A stretch of DNA of 47,265 nucleotides from Candidatus Phocaeicola faecipullorum (lineage in GTDB: Bacteria; Bacteroidota; Bacteroidia; Bacteroidales; Bacteroidaceae): contig JAHLFB010000282.1 in assembly GCA_018884025.1 (NCBI GenBank), positions 1-47,265 of the forward strand, given 5' to 3'. Positions 8,722 through 17,677 of the stretch are shown in pieces. Numbering within the stretch: position 1 is the stretch's first letter; the number at the start of each line of letters is the position of its first letter. The translations under genes were made by a program, and so were the position numbers. Under the pieces are notes generated by a model. The model worked only from the letters and a program-made list of their open reading frames with translations, was not told the DNA's origin and ran no database searches.

Positions 8722-11700
8722 TTATACCTGTTCATCGTTTTTAAAAACACTTCTTTCTTCAAGACTGCGTTCGTGTTCTAACTTGAACTGTGCATCTCCC
8801 TCTACCTGCATAGGTTTACGGATTTTCTCCTGAAGATACTCAAACGTAATATAGAACACAGGAACGACAAAGAGAAGAGCCAAAGTACCGACAAGCATAC
8901 CGCCGACAACACCTGTACCCAATGAACTGTTACCGTTAGCTCCAGCACCTGTTGCAAACATAAGCGGAATCATACCGAAAATCATTGTCAACACTGTCAT
9001 CAGGATAGGACGCAAACGGGCTTGTGCAGCAGAGTAGGCAGACTCAATAATTCCCATTCCTCTACGACGACGTTCCAGAGCATATTCCGTAATCAGGATG
9101 GCTGTCTTTGAAAGCAGACCAATCAACATAATCACACCTGTCTGAAGATAGATATTGTTTTCCAATCCGAACAATTTGGCAAATAAGAAACTACCCATCA
9201 AACCGAACGGAACAGAAAGGATAACCGCCAACGGAACAAGGAAACTTTCATACAGACATGAAAGGATAAGATATATAAGTACAACACATATTACATATAT
9301 AAATACTGTCTGCGAACCACCACTCTGAGATTCCTCACGGGCAATACCGCCATATTCATATCCGTAACCTGTAGGAAGAGTCTGAGCGGCAACCTCTTTA
9401 ATTGCATTCTGTACTTCACCTGTTGAATATCCTGCCTGAGCATTAACGTTTACATTTATAGAACTGTAAAGGTTGAATCGTTTTGCGACTTCAGCTCCCA
9501 TTACATTCCTCAATGTAACGAACTGTCCTAATGGAGCCATCTCTGTTCCGTTACGTACATACATATTATTAAGAGACTGTTCGTCAAGACGGTATTCAGG
9601 CGATGCCTGAAGCATTACACGATATACCTTACCGAATTCATTAAAGTTTGATACGTATGAACCACCACAATAACTACCTAAAGCAGAAAGTACATCCGAT
9701 GGAGATATTCCTGCTCGTTTACACTTGGCTGCATCAATATCTACTGCAATCTGAGGGAAGTTCATTGCATATGAAGTATATGCCATGGCTACCTCAGGAC
9801 GCTGGTTCAAGACTCCAAGGAAGTTCATTACATGTCCGAAGAACACAGACATATCACCTCCGGTCTTATCCTGCATATATAATTCCACAGAGTTACCCAT
9901 ACCGTAACCAGGAATCATACCTGTCTGGAAGCAGAAAATCTGAGCTTCCTTAATTTGGGCAAACTGTGCATTCAGTCGTGCCAGAACGGCATCAGCAGAA
10001 TGTTCCGCTCCCTTACGTTCATCCCATGGTTTAAGATCGACGATACATGATGCATAAGAAGTACCCTGACCGGAAATAAGGCCATAACCAGATGTAGCAC
10101 TGTAATTATCAACTTCAGGAGTATTCTTCAGGATATCTTTTACTTTTTCCAGCACCTTTACAGTCTCAGCAAGAGTGCTACCAGGTGATGTACTGATGTT
10201 AATCATAACAGTTCCCTGGTCTTCCTGTGGAACCAGACCTGTCTTGGTAGTCTTCATAAAGAACACAAGCAATACTACTGATACAATAAGCGCAGCCCAC
10301 ACCATCCATCTGTGATGAATTGCGAACATAACTCCTTTCTTATATTTATTCATAGTAGCATTGAAAGAAGCATTATATGCAGCCTTTACACGACCATTGA
10401 AACTTTTAGCGCTCTTCTGTCCGTCGGATGGTCTCATCATAATGACACAAAGAGCAGGACAAAGTACCAATGCACAAATCATTGACAGACCTACAGAAGT
10501 AGCCATAGTGACACCAAACTGAGTATAGAATATACCAGATGTACCGCCCATGAATGTTACAGGGATAAACACAGCCATAAACACACATGTACATGAGATA
10601 ACGGCCATAGTAACATCACTCAACGCATCTTTTGTAGCCAGATAAGGAGATTTGTATCCGGAGTCGAATTTCTCCTGCACGGCCTCAACCACTACTATGG
10701 CATCATCCACCACAGTACCGATAGCAAGCACAAGGGCAAACAGGGTAAGAATGTTGATACTGAAACCTGCCGCAACAAGACAAGCAAACGTACCGATAAG
10801 AGAAACAATGATTGAAATAGAAGGAATCAATGTACTCTTGAAATCCTGCAAGAAGAAATAAACTACAAGGATAACGAGTATGATTGCTATTACAAGTGTT
10901 TCTACAACGTTATGAATAGAAGCATAGAGGAAGTCATTTGAACTCATCATCTGAACAAATTCAACGCCAGGAGGAAGAGCCTCAGACATTTCTTCCAGTC
11001 GTTTTGTAATGGCTTCATTAACTTCTGTCGCATTGGCACCCGCTACCTGGAAAGTAAGGAAAGTCACACCCGGACGGTCATTCACCTCGCCATGATAGCT
11101 GTATGAAAGACGTCCCAGTTCAACCTTTGCAATGTCTTTAAGTCGGAGAACAGAACCGTCCTCATTAGAACGTATCACGATATCTTCAAACTGTTCTACC
11201 GATTTAAGACGTCCTTTATATTTCAACGCATATTGGAACACATTTGGAGAGTTCTCTCCCAGGTTACCAGCCGGAGCTTCAATGTTCTGTTCACCAAGTA
11301 CAGCCGTAACATCATCAGGAATCAAACCATACTGAGCCATACGTTCCGGATTAAGCCATATACGCATACTGTAGGTATCACCCAGCAATGTAGCATCACC
11401 AACGCCTTCGATACGTTTTATCTCAGGAATGACATTTATATCCAGATAGTTGGCAAGGAATGTCTCGTCATATTTACCGTCGGTACTAACCAACGAGTTA
11501 ATCTGAAGGAAGCTAGTCTGTCTTTTAGCTGTAGAAACACCGATTTTTGTTACTTCCGACGGCAAAAGTCCCTGCGCCTTTGATACACGGTTCTGAACGT
11601 TGACAGCAGCCATATCAGGGTCTGTACCCTGTTTGAAATAAACCTGTATTGTAGCCGAACCGGAGTTTGTTGCGGTAGAAGTGATATACATCATGTTTTC

Positions 11701-11919
11701 CACACCGTTTATACTCTCTTCCAACGGCATTATAACACTGTTCATTACCGCATCGGCACTGGCACCTGTATATGTAGCATCAACCACCACTGTAGGAGGA
11801 GCTATATCAGGATACTGTTCTACCGGCAACGATATGAGTGAGATAAATCCCACCAACAAAATCACGATGGAGATGGAAATAGCCATCACCGGTCGTTTGA
11901 TAAATATATTTCCTTTCAT
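8722..11919 (-). CDS. RND efflux pump, HAE1 (AcrB/MexB) family
   Basis: Inner-membrane proton-driven drug exporter, 1065 residues, full length for AcrB-type pumps. It begins MKGNIFIKRPVMAISISI, the normal first membrane helix. Twelve membrane helices in two repeats surround two large periplasmic loops. The proton-relay aspartate pair is present in TM4 (IGTVVDDAIVVVEAV), and the TM10 lysine in LIGLLSKTAILITEYA. The loop motif GTDPDMAAVNVQNRVSKAQ is typical of HAE1. It lies 41 nt after the membrane fusion gene and 18 nt before the outer-membrane factor, so the three are co-transcribed. Substrate range is unknown; homologues in Bacteroides (Bme pumps) export drugs and bile-type compounds. Confidence 0.97.
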   Translation of the reverse strand: MKGNIFIKRPVMAISISIVILLVGFISLISLPVEQYPDIAPPTVVVDATYTGASADAVMNSVIMPLEESINGVENMMYITSTATNSGSATIQVYFKQGTDPDMAAVNVQNRVSKAQGLLPSEVTKIGVSTAKRQTSFLQINSLVSTDGKYDETFLANYLDINVIPEIKRIEGVGDATLLGDTYSMRIWLNPERMAQYGLIPDDVTAVLGEQNIEAPAGNLGENSPNVFQYALKYKGRLKSVEQFEDIVIRSNEDGSVLRLKDIAKVELGRLSYSYHGEVNDRPGVTFLTFQVAGANATEVNEAITKRLEEMSEALPPGVEFVQMMSSNDFLYASIHNVVETLVIAIILVILVVYFFLQDFKSTLIPSISIIVSLIGTFACLVAAGFSINILTLFALVLAIGTVVDDAIVVVEAVQEKFDSGYKSPYLATKDALSDVTMAVISCTCVFMAVFIPVTFMGGTSGIFYTQFGVTMATSVGLSMICALVLCPALCVIMMRPSDGQKSAKSFNGRVKAAYNASFNATMNKYKKGVMFAIHHRWMVWAALIVSVVLLVFFMKTTKTGLVPQEDQGTVMINISTSPGSTLAETVKVLEKVKDILKNTPEVDNYSATSGYGLISGQGTSYASCIVDLKPWDERKGAEHSADAVLARLNAQFAQIKEAQIFCFQTGMIPGYGMGNSVELYMQDKTGGDMSVFFGHVMNFLGVLNQRPEVAMAYTSYAMNFPQIAVDIDAAKCKRAGISPSDVLSALGSYCGGSYVSNFNEFGKVYRVMLQASPEYRLDEQSLNNMYVRNGTEMAPLGQFVTLRNVMGAEVAKRFNLYSSINVNVNAQAGYSTGEVQNAIKEVAAQTLPTGYGYEYGGIAREESQSGGSQTVFIYVICVVLIYLILSCLYESFLVPLAVILSVPFGLMGSFLFAKLFGLENNIYLQTGVIMLIGLLSKTAILITEYALERRRRGMGIIESAYSAAQARLRPILMTVLTMIFGMIPLMFATGAGANGNSSLGTGVVGGMLVGTLALLFVVPVFYITFEYLQEKIRKPMQVEGDAQFKLEHERSLEERSVFKNDEQV

Positions 11920-11960
11920 TGTTATTCTTTCTTAATTAAAGCCACATCAACTCTATTTGA

Positions 11961-13067
11961 TTATCTTACCTGAGTTCCTTCGCGAAGAAGTCCTGCGCCC
12001 TTGGCTACGATCTCATCGCCCGGATTAAGACCTTCAAGCACGATATACTCGCGTCCGTCGTTATAAGCGGCAACCTTAATTAATGTTGTCACAGCCTTGC
12101 CGTCAACAACTCTAAACACTGAAATCTTATCTTGCTGTTTAACTGTTGCTTCCTGAGGTATTACTATATAATCGCTATATGTACTTGGTATTAACACTCT
12201 TCCGGAAGCACCGCTCAGCAATAATCCTTTCTCGTTAGGGAATACAGCACGTACTCCTACAGTACCAGTCTGTGTATCTATTACTCCACTGATTGATTCA
12301 ATCTTTCCCTTTTCTGCGTATGTGGTACCGTCATTCAGTTCCAGTGAGATTTCCGGCATTTTAGCTATTGCCTCATCCACAGAGCCATATTCACGAACCA
12401 TGCCAAGTACCTGATTTTCTGTCATTGAGAAATAAACATACATTTCAGAATTATCAGAAACGGTAGTCAAAGGCTGTGTCATAGACGGACTGACCAATGT
12501 ACCTACACGGTAAGGCAGCATACCTACCACACCATTGCTAGGGCTTTTCACCTCTGTATATGACAGGTCATTGCGGGCATTCACTTCTTGTGCCTCAGCC
12601 TGCGCCAATTGTGCTTTAGCTGTCAGATACTGGTTTTCAGAAGTTTGAAGTGTAAATTCCGATACTACCTTTTTTGCATACAACTCTTTGTTACTGTTAA
12701 AAGTAAGTTCCGAAGTAGCCAATGCAGCCTGTGCAGATTTTACATTTGCTACAGCTGTATTAAGAGCAGCTTTATAAGGAACCTGGTCAATAATAAAAAG
12801 TACCTGATCTTTTTTTACCTTCTCACCTTCTGTTACACATAGTTTATGTATTGTTCCCGACACCTGAGGCATGATATTTATATCCTGGCGTCCACGAATA
12901 GAAGCTGAATAACCAGTTTCGACAACCTTATTCGCTTTTTCCACTTTCATGATTTCATAACCTCCGGCTTGCATTTCTCCTTTTTGTGTTTGCCCACACG
13001 AAGCGAGTCCAATCACGCAACCAACTATTCCCATCAGTTGCAACCATTTTTTGTTTACTGTTACCAT
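11961..13067 (-). CDS. RND efflux membrane fusion protein (AcrA/MexA family)
   Basis: Periplasmic adaptor that links the RND pump to the outer-membrane channel. Length 368 residues. Lipoprotein signal with lipobox GLASC and the lipidated Cys at residue 24. Order of parts: barrel-sandwich/lipoyl half (SGTIHKLCVTEGEKVKKDQV), an alpha-helical hairpin (about residues 105-165), second lipoyl half (LSYTEVKSPSNGVVG), beta-barrel and membrane-proximal domain. First gene of the operon, divergent from an AraC-type regulator. Confidence 0.95.
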   Translation of the reverse strand: MVTVNKKWLQLMGIVGCVIGLASCGQTQKGEMQAGGYEIMKVEKANKVVETGYSASIRGRQDINIMPQVSGTIHKLCVTEGEKVKKDQVLFIIDQVPYKAALNTAVANVKSAQAALATSELTFNSNKELYAKKVVSEFTLQTSENQYLTAKAQLAQAEAQEVNARNDLSYTEVKSPSNGVVGMLPYRVGTLVSPSMTQPLTTVSDNSEMYVYFSMTENQVLGMVREYGSVDEAIAKMPEISLELNDGTTYAEKGKIESISGVIDTQTGTVGVRAVFPNEKGLLLSGASGRVLIPSTYSDYIVIPQEATVKQQDKISVFRVVDGKAVTTLIKVAAYNDGREYIVLEGLNPGDEIVAKGAGLLREGTQVR

Positions 13068-13095
13068 ATAAATCTTTTTACTTTAAAATTCGTGG

Positions 13096-13103
13096 CAAAA
13101 TTA
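13096..13103 (-). promoter_or_regulatory. Putative -7 element of the efflux operon
   Basis: TAATTTTG on the minus strand fits TAnnTTTG and would give a leader of about 22 nt. No clear -33 TTTG is seen. An inverted repeat TTGTTC-N7-GAACAA (13146-13164) lies upstream and could be an operator. Confidence 0.35.
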
Positions 13104-13326
13104 AGTTAATTACCAACAACGTTAATTTTCTTTTTTACAGCACTATTGTTCAAAATCGGAACAACCGATATGCTTTATAGATTATTAAGACCTTAAATAT
13201 TTTTTATTTAACGAAAAATAAATAATAAAAAAAACAATGTATATATTATTGAATTGCAATATTAGATACTAATTTTACTATGTATTTTTTATTGATATAA
13301 ATTGTTATTAACGAAATTGAAACTAT

Positions 13327-14160
13327 ATGCATATACTTCAACTACCGGATGATGAAATTTTCAAAGCTGGAGCAGACAAAGATGAATGGCTACCATCAGG
13401 CAAAACAATGAAAGTGGATGTTGACACAATTATCTTTTGCAGAAAAGGTACGGCACTTATAGAAATAGACCTTATTCCGTACGAAATCGTGGCCAATACG
13501 CAGCTAATCATAATAGCCGGAAGCATAGTTCACAATATCAGCAACAGCGATGACTTCAAAATCTCATATATAATATTCAAGCACGAAGTTTACGATGAAG
13601 CAACAGCGCAACTGGAACCTTCATTTACTTTCTTCCTGAAAGAATACCCTTGTGTACAATTGGGAGAGAAAAGAATAAACAAAATGAATTATCTTGTAGA
13701 GGCTATGGAAGATTTCTATAATGAAAAGACAAACTGTTTCAGAGTAAAAATCTTAAAAAACAATATCCAAAGTTTTTTGCTGGATGTATATGACAAAACA
13801 AGGACGCTCTTCAAAATAGACAAGTCAGAGGAAGTGGGAAGACGGGAAGAATTATTCATCAAATTCATACATCTGATACATAACTTTTGTCCAAAGGAAA
13901 GGGAGGTAGGTTTCTATGCTGAGAAATTGTATATTACATCCCGTTACTTGTCATCAATAACACAAAGTGTCGCTGAAAAATCTGCCAAGTACATCATTGA
14001 CAAACATGCAATACAGAGAATAAAGATAATGCTTAAATATTCAAACATGTCAATTCAGGATATTTCATACGAACTGAACTTCCCTGACCAGTCCTTTTTT
14101 GCCAGATACTTTAAGAAACATACCGGGATGACGCCAATTGAATATAGGACAAAACCTTAA
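13327..14160 (+). CDS. AraC family transcriptional regulator
   Basis: 277 residues. The N-terminal half (about 1-150) looks like a cupin-type sensor domain (MHILQLPDDEIFKAGADKDEW, then FCRKGTALIEIDLIPYEI). The C-terminal about 100 residues are a typical AraC DNA-binding domain, with YAEKLYITSRYLSSITQSV as the first HTH and SIQDISYELNFPDQSFFARYFKKHTGMTPIEYR as the second. It is divergent from the efflux operon over a 259-nt AT-rich gap, so control of that operon is the natural guess. No promoter for it could be identified with confidence. The effector is unknown. Confidence 0.92.
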   Translation: MHILQLPDDEIFKAGADKDEWLPSGKTMKVDVDTIIFCRKGTALIEIDLIPYEIVANTQLIIIAGSIVHNISNSDDFKISYIIFKHEVYDEATAQLEPSFTFFLKEYPCVQLGEKRINKMNYLVEAMEDFYNEKTNCFRVKILKNNIQSFLLDVYDKTRTLFKIDKSEEVGRREELFIKFIHLIHNFCPKEREVGFYAEKLYITSRYLSSITQSVAEKSAKYIIDKHAIQRIKIMLKYSNMSIQDISYELNFPDQSFFARYFKKHTGMTPIEYRTKP

Positions 14161-14188
14161 TAAGTGTATAACAAACAACGATATTACT

Positions 14189-14214
14189 AAATAGTGTTAT
14201 AAAGCACTATTTTC
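14189..14214 (+). terminator. Probable terminator of the AraC regulator
   Basis: AAATAGTG (14189-14196) and CACTATTT (14205-14212) form an 8-bp stem with an 8-nt loop, ending in a short T run, 29 nt after the stop codon. Confidence 0.5.
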
Positions 14215-14226
14215 ACAGTAAAATCC

Positions 14227-14256
14227 TTGCATATTACGGAAAAGTCCGTACCTTTG
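14227..14256 (+). promoter_or_regulatory. Promoter upstream of the MnmA-like gene
   Basis: TTG (14227-14229) is followed after 19 nt by TACCTTTG (14249-14256), an excellent match to the Bacteroides -33/-7 pattern. Transcription should start near 14263, giving a leader of about 104 nt that contains a terminator-like hairpin. Confidence 0.65.
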
Positions 14257-14300
14257 TACTGTGTTTTTCATAGTATTAGATTTTAAGGTTAACAAAGGTT

Positions 14301-14325
14301 GGAGTACAGCGGTACTCCTTTTTTT
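14301..14325 (+). terminator. Terminator-like hairpin in the leader of the MnmA-like gene (attenuator candidate)
   Basis: GGAGTAC (14301-14307) and GTACTCC (14312-14318) form a perfect 7-bp stem with a 4-nt loop, followed directly by seven T residues. It lies between the promoter and the start codon at 14367. It could end a short RNA of about 63 nt or act as an attenuator. Confidence 0.7.
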
Positions 14326-14366
14326 ATGCCCTTACGTCAAAACGGCAGATTATACATATATTTATT

Positions 14367-15443
14367 ATGCAGACGAACAACAGAGTGCTTTTAGGAATGA
14401 GTGGCGGAACGGACAGTTCTGTAGCTGCCATGTTACTTATGGATGCAGGTTACGAAGTGACCGGTGTCACATTCAGATTTTACGAGAAAGGCAATAATAC
14501 AGAATATCTTGACGACGCTTATAATCTATGCCAAAGACTTGGCATAAGCCATATCACATACGACCTGAGAGATAAATTCAAGGAATACATAATAGACTAT
14601 TTCATAAAGGAGTATATGTCCGGAAGAACTCCTGTGCCTTGCACACTTTGCAACAACTACCTGAAATGGCCGATACTGAAAGAAATAGCAGATAAGGAAG
14701 GAATATACCATATCTCCACAGGACATTATGTTCAGAAAACATTCCGCGATGGATATTGGCATATCAAAAATGGTTCCGATCCTGATAAGGACCAGTCGTT
14801 CTTTCTGTGGGGACTTCCGCAGGACATTATGGAACGGATGTTGCTACCACTGGGAAATATAACAAAAACAAGGGTAAGAGAAATTGCGGCAGAAAGAGGC
14901 TTCATGAAAACCGCAACAAAGAAAGACAGCCTCGGAGTATGTTTCTGTCCTATGGATTACAGGAGCTTCTTACGCAAGAATGTTAATCCTGACTCCATCA
15001 AGCCTGGCATATTCTGTGACGAAGATGGGAATAACATAGGAAAACATGAAGGATATCCCTTTTATACAATAGGCCAACGGAGAGGATTGGGTATATATAT
15101 GAACAAGGCATTGTTCGTAAAAGAAATTTTCCCTGAAGAAAATAAAGTTGTAATAAGCGACAAAATGTCTTCGCTTGAACAAGACGAAATGTGGCTAACA
15201 GACTGGAATATAATAAATCCGAAATTTCTGTTGGATAAGGATGATGTAATAGTAAAAATAAGATATCGCAAGCAGGCAAACAGATGTACTGTTACAATGA
15301 CCGGTGACGGACTGTTGCATGTCAAGCTTCACGAGCCTTTAGCAGCTATCGCCCCGGGACAAGCTGCTGCATTCTACCGGGGCGATATTGTTCTCGGTGG
15401 AGGTATTATAAAATTATTTTCCTATTCCGAGAAGTTGCTTTAA
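14367..15443 (+). CDS. mnmA: tRNA-specific 2-thiouridylase MnmA (paralogue)
   Basis: Adds sulfur to U34 of tRNA-Glu, tRNA-Gln and tRNA-Lys in the cytoplasm. 358 residues, normal length. The ATP-pyrophosphatase loop is SGGTDSS (residues 12-18; the common form is SGGVDSS). Expected catalytic cysteines are C95 in PCTLCN and C192 in LGVCFCP; extra cysteines C92 and C194 sit beside each, and the usual GICFIG is changed to GVCFCP. The tRNA-binding segment [12 protein letters not shown] and a C-terminal beta-barrel are present. UniProt lists several MnmA paralogues per Bacteroides genome; this resembles one of the secondary copies. Its 3' end overlaps the convergent MFS gene by 30 bp. Confidence 0.88.
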   Translation: MQTNNRVLLGMSGGTDSSVAAMLLMDAGYEVTGVTFRFYEKGNNTEYLDDAYNLCQRLGISHITYDLRDKFKEYIIDYFIKEYMSGRTPVPCTLCNNYLKWPILKEIADKEGIYHISTGHYVQKTFRDGYWHIKNGSDPDKDQSFFLWGLPQDIMERMLLPLGNITKTRVREIAAERGFMKTATKKDSLGVCFCPMDYRSFLRKNVNPDSIKPGIFCDEDGNNIGKHEGYPFYTIGQRRGLGIYMNKALFVKEIFPEENKVVISDKMSSLEQDEMWLTDWNIINPKFLLDKDDVIVKIRYRKQANRCTVTMTGDGLLHVKLHEPLAAIAPGQAAAFYRGDIVLGGGIIKLFSYSEKLL

Positions 15444-16685
15444 TGTTACAGTCTTATTATTGACAAGAGGACGTGCGGCAAATGCTACAAATATAATGTA
15501 AGCAACAAACAGAAAGATTACGCACATACCGGTTCTCAATGAAGTCAAATCTGCTATGCTGCTAATGATAAGCGGCCCGGCTGCACCCCCAACGATAGCT
15601 GTACAAAGTATTCCTGCGAATGAGCCGTGATTGGACGGTACTGAATTAAGCGCAAGAGAAAACACAATGGAATACATAACCGAGATACTGAATCCTATTG
15701 CCGGGAAAGCGACGGATGACAGACTACGACCGCCGAAAATCGCACAGGCCAGAAGTACTATAGTAAGAAATCCAGAACACTTAAGAAGCAAACGGCTATC
15801 GATAAGTTTAAGCAAAAGCATTCCTACCAGACATCCTGCAGTCATAAGTCCCCAGAAAAGACTTACTATGAAGGCTCCGTCTGTCTGCGGATTTACGCCA
15901 TGATATTTCTCAAGGAAAGTAGTCATAAATATGGATGTTCCCTGTTCGGTACTGACATAACAAAATATGCCGAGGAAAAACATCCACACAGAACCACTCT
16001 TGAACAACGACATATAAGTAGCCTTATTGCCTCCCCGTTCGTCATCATTAAGTTCAATCTTAGGGAAACGGGAAGAAAGTACAGATATGAGCATCAAAAC
16101 AAGCAATGCCGCAAATATCCAGTAAAGTGAAACCCATGGAAGGTCTGACGGAGTAACTGACGCCAGGGCATCAGCTATAATACTGTTCCCTGGTACATAC
16201 ACATCCGGAGACAGGCGCGACATAAGGCCTGAATAGACCAATGGGCTTACAAAAGAGGCCACACCAAAAACGAACTGTGCAAGCTCGGCTATAAAGGCAT
16301 AATTTTCTTCACCTCCCACAGTGCGTTGCAAAGGGTTTATAACAGTCTGCAACATAGCCATACCAAGCCCGATAATAAACGATGAAGCCAGAAGAGCAGG
16401 ATATGTATGAATAGTTGCAAATAGTACAGAGCCTATCAACGGCATTAGAAAACCGCAAAACAGTACAGGCTTCTCACCGTATTTGTCTATAAGTATTCCG
16501 GAAGGAATAGACATTATAGCGTATGCAAGGAAAAAAGAAGTCGGAATAAAACCTGCCATCGCAAGATTGGACAGGTTGAAATTGTTGATAATATCCGGAA
16601 TTAAAGGTCCAAGTATATTCGTAATGAAAGATATAGTGAACCAGAACGACATTATCAGTATCAGATGTATTGTCCTTTTATTCAT
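15414..16685 (-). CDS. MFS sugar transporter, FucP-like (FHS) family
   Basis: Inner-membrane secondary transporter of 423 residues with about 12 hydrophobic helices. It starts [19 protein letters not shown] and has the FHS/FucP-like features [15 protein letters not shown] after TM2 and a conserved [11 protein letters not shown] segment in the TM4-5 region. The role inferred from context is uptake of a monosaccharide released by the locus, probably an amino sugar or uronic acid. It is the last gene of the PUL, starting 34 nt after the ROK kinase. The 3' end overlaps the convergent MnmA-like gene. Confidence 0.85.
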   Translation of the reverse strand: MNKRTIHLILIMSFWFTISFITNILGPLIPDIINNFNLSNLAMAGFIPTSFFLAYAIMSIPSGILIDKYGEKPVLFCGFLMPLIGSVLFATIHTYPALLASSFIIGLGMAMLQTVINPLQRTVGGEENYAFIAELAQFVFGVASFVSPLVYSGLMSRLSPDVYVPGNSIIADALASVTPSDLPWVSLYWIFAALLVLMLISVLSSRFPKIELNDDERGGNKATYMSLFKSGSVWMFFLGIFCYVSTEQGTSIFMTTFLEKYHGVNPQTDGAFIVSLFWGLMTAGCLVGMLLLKLIDSRLLLKCSGFLTIVLLACAIFGGRSLSSVAFPAIGFSISVMYSIVFSLALNSVPSNHGSFAGILCTAIVGGAAGPLIISSIADLTSLRTGMCVIFLFVAYIIFVAFAARPLVNNKTVTLKQLLGIGK

Positions 16686-16719
16686 AGTCTGATTTTTTCA
16701 ATTAGTATATACCCTGTTT

Positions 16720-17676
16720 CTACTTTCCATTAAGTCCGGCATCGAATACCATTGATGCGGCTCCCAGACTACCGGCCTTATTGCCTAATCCGGCAGCAAC
16801 AATATCCGTATTTACAGCACAGTCAGCCATTGCATTCTTGAATGCTTCTTCCTTCACCATATCTATATAGAACTGTCCGGCATCGGAAATACCTCCACCT
16901 ATCACCACCAATTGTGGGCTGAAGATATTTATAAAACCGGCTATTCCCTGTCCCAGATATCTGCAATGTCTGCGCAAACAATCCACAGCCAACGGATGAC
17001 CTTCTTTATAAAGGCGGACTATGAGTTCTCCATCTGCCCCACCATCCGGAATAGTATAGCCATATGCAGGAGCTTCTGATACAAACATTCTTACCAAAGC
17101 AGAAGCTGAAGCGTAATGTTCAAGACATCCTGTAGCCCCGCATGCACACTTCTCGCCATTTGCTATCAATGGAACATGGCCAAGTTCTGTTCCACGGTTG
17201 GCATATCCGCCAAACAGTTTTCCACCAATAACCACGGCACCACCTATTCCTGTACCTACAGTAATGAACACTACATCCGTCATCCCCTTGCCGGCACCGA
17301 AACGTGTTTCACCAAGTCCCATCATATTGGCATCATTGCCAACCAGTACAGAAAGGCCTGTTTCTTTCTCTATGATATCCGCAAGATGTACATTTTCCCA
17401 TCCCTGGATATTCTCTGCACCACCCATGACAATACGCGATGTAGAATCTACTATTCCGGGAGTTCCTATACCTATACCGTCTATAACAAAACCCTCAGAA
17501 GCAGCATATGCTTTCACTTCATTTATTGCATGCAAAATCTGACCTACGACTGCATCAGCCGATACATCAGCCTTCGACGGGATACGTCCCTGAAAATGAA
17601 ATACGCCTTCATTATCAATCAAGGCGTATTTCACAGACGTACCGCCAAGGTCTATTCCTATAGCGTACCTTTTCAT
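16720..17676 (-). CDS. ROK family sugar kinase
   Basis: Cytoplasmic ATP-dependent sugar kinase of the ROK family, 318 residues from ATG 17676. This start has GGAGAG upstream, lies one nucleotide after the stop of the preceding gene, and begins MKRYAIGIDLGGT; the longer frame adds 23 unrelated residues. Motifs: phosphate-binding IDLGGTSVKYAL, the catalytic Asp in VGNDANMMG, the second phosphate motif GTGIGGAVV, and the ROK zinc motif CACGATGCLEH. The B. thetaiotaomicron heparan sulfate locus, as I recall, carries a ROK kinase (BT4654) acting on the released glucosamine-type sugar, and the same role is likely here. Confidence 0.92.
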   Translation of the reverse strand: MKRYAIGIDLGGTSVKYALIDNEGVFHFQGRIPSKADVSADAVVGQILHAINEVKAYAASEGFVIDGIGIGTPGIVDSTSRIVMGGAENIQGWENVHLADIIEKETGLSVLVGNDANMMGLGETRFGAGKGMTDVVFITVGTGIGGAVVIGGKLFGGYANRGTELGHVPLIANGEKCACGATGCLEHYASASALVRMFVSEAPAYGYTIPDGGADGELIVRLYKEGHPLAVDCLRRHCRYLGQGIAGFINIFSPQLVVIGGGISDAGQFYIDMVKEEAFKNAMADCAVNTDIVAAGLGNKAGSLGAASMVFDAGLNGK

Positions 17677-17677
17677 A

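Noticed and set aside
13327-14160. AraC regulator as the activator of the PUL operators
   Set aside because: It is divergent from the efflux operon and separated from the PUL by the MnmA-like gene; efflux control is the simpler reading.
14261-14497. 78-residue plus-strand frame before the MnmA-like gene
   Set aside because: Runs through the terminator-like hairpin and overlaps the MnmA start; no similarity.
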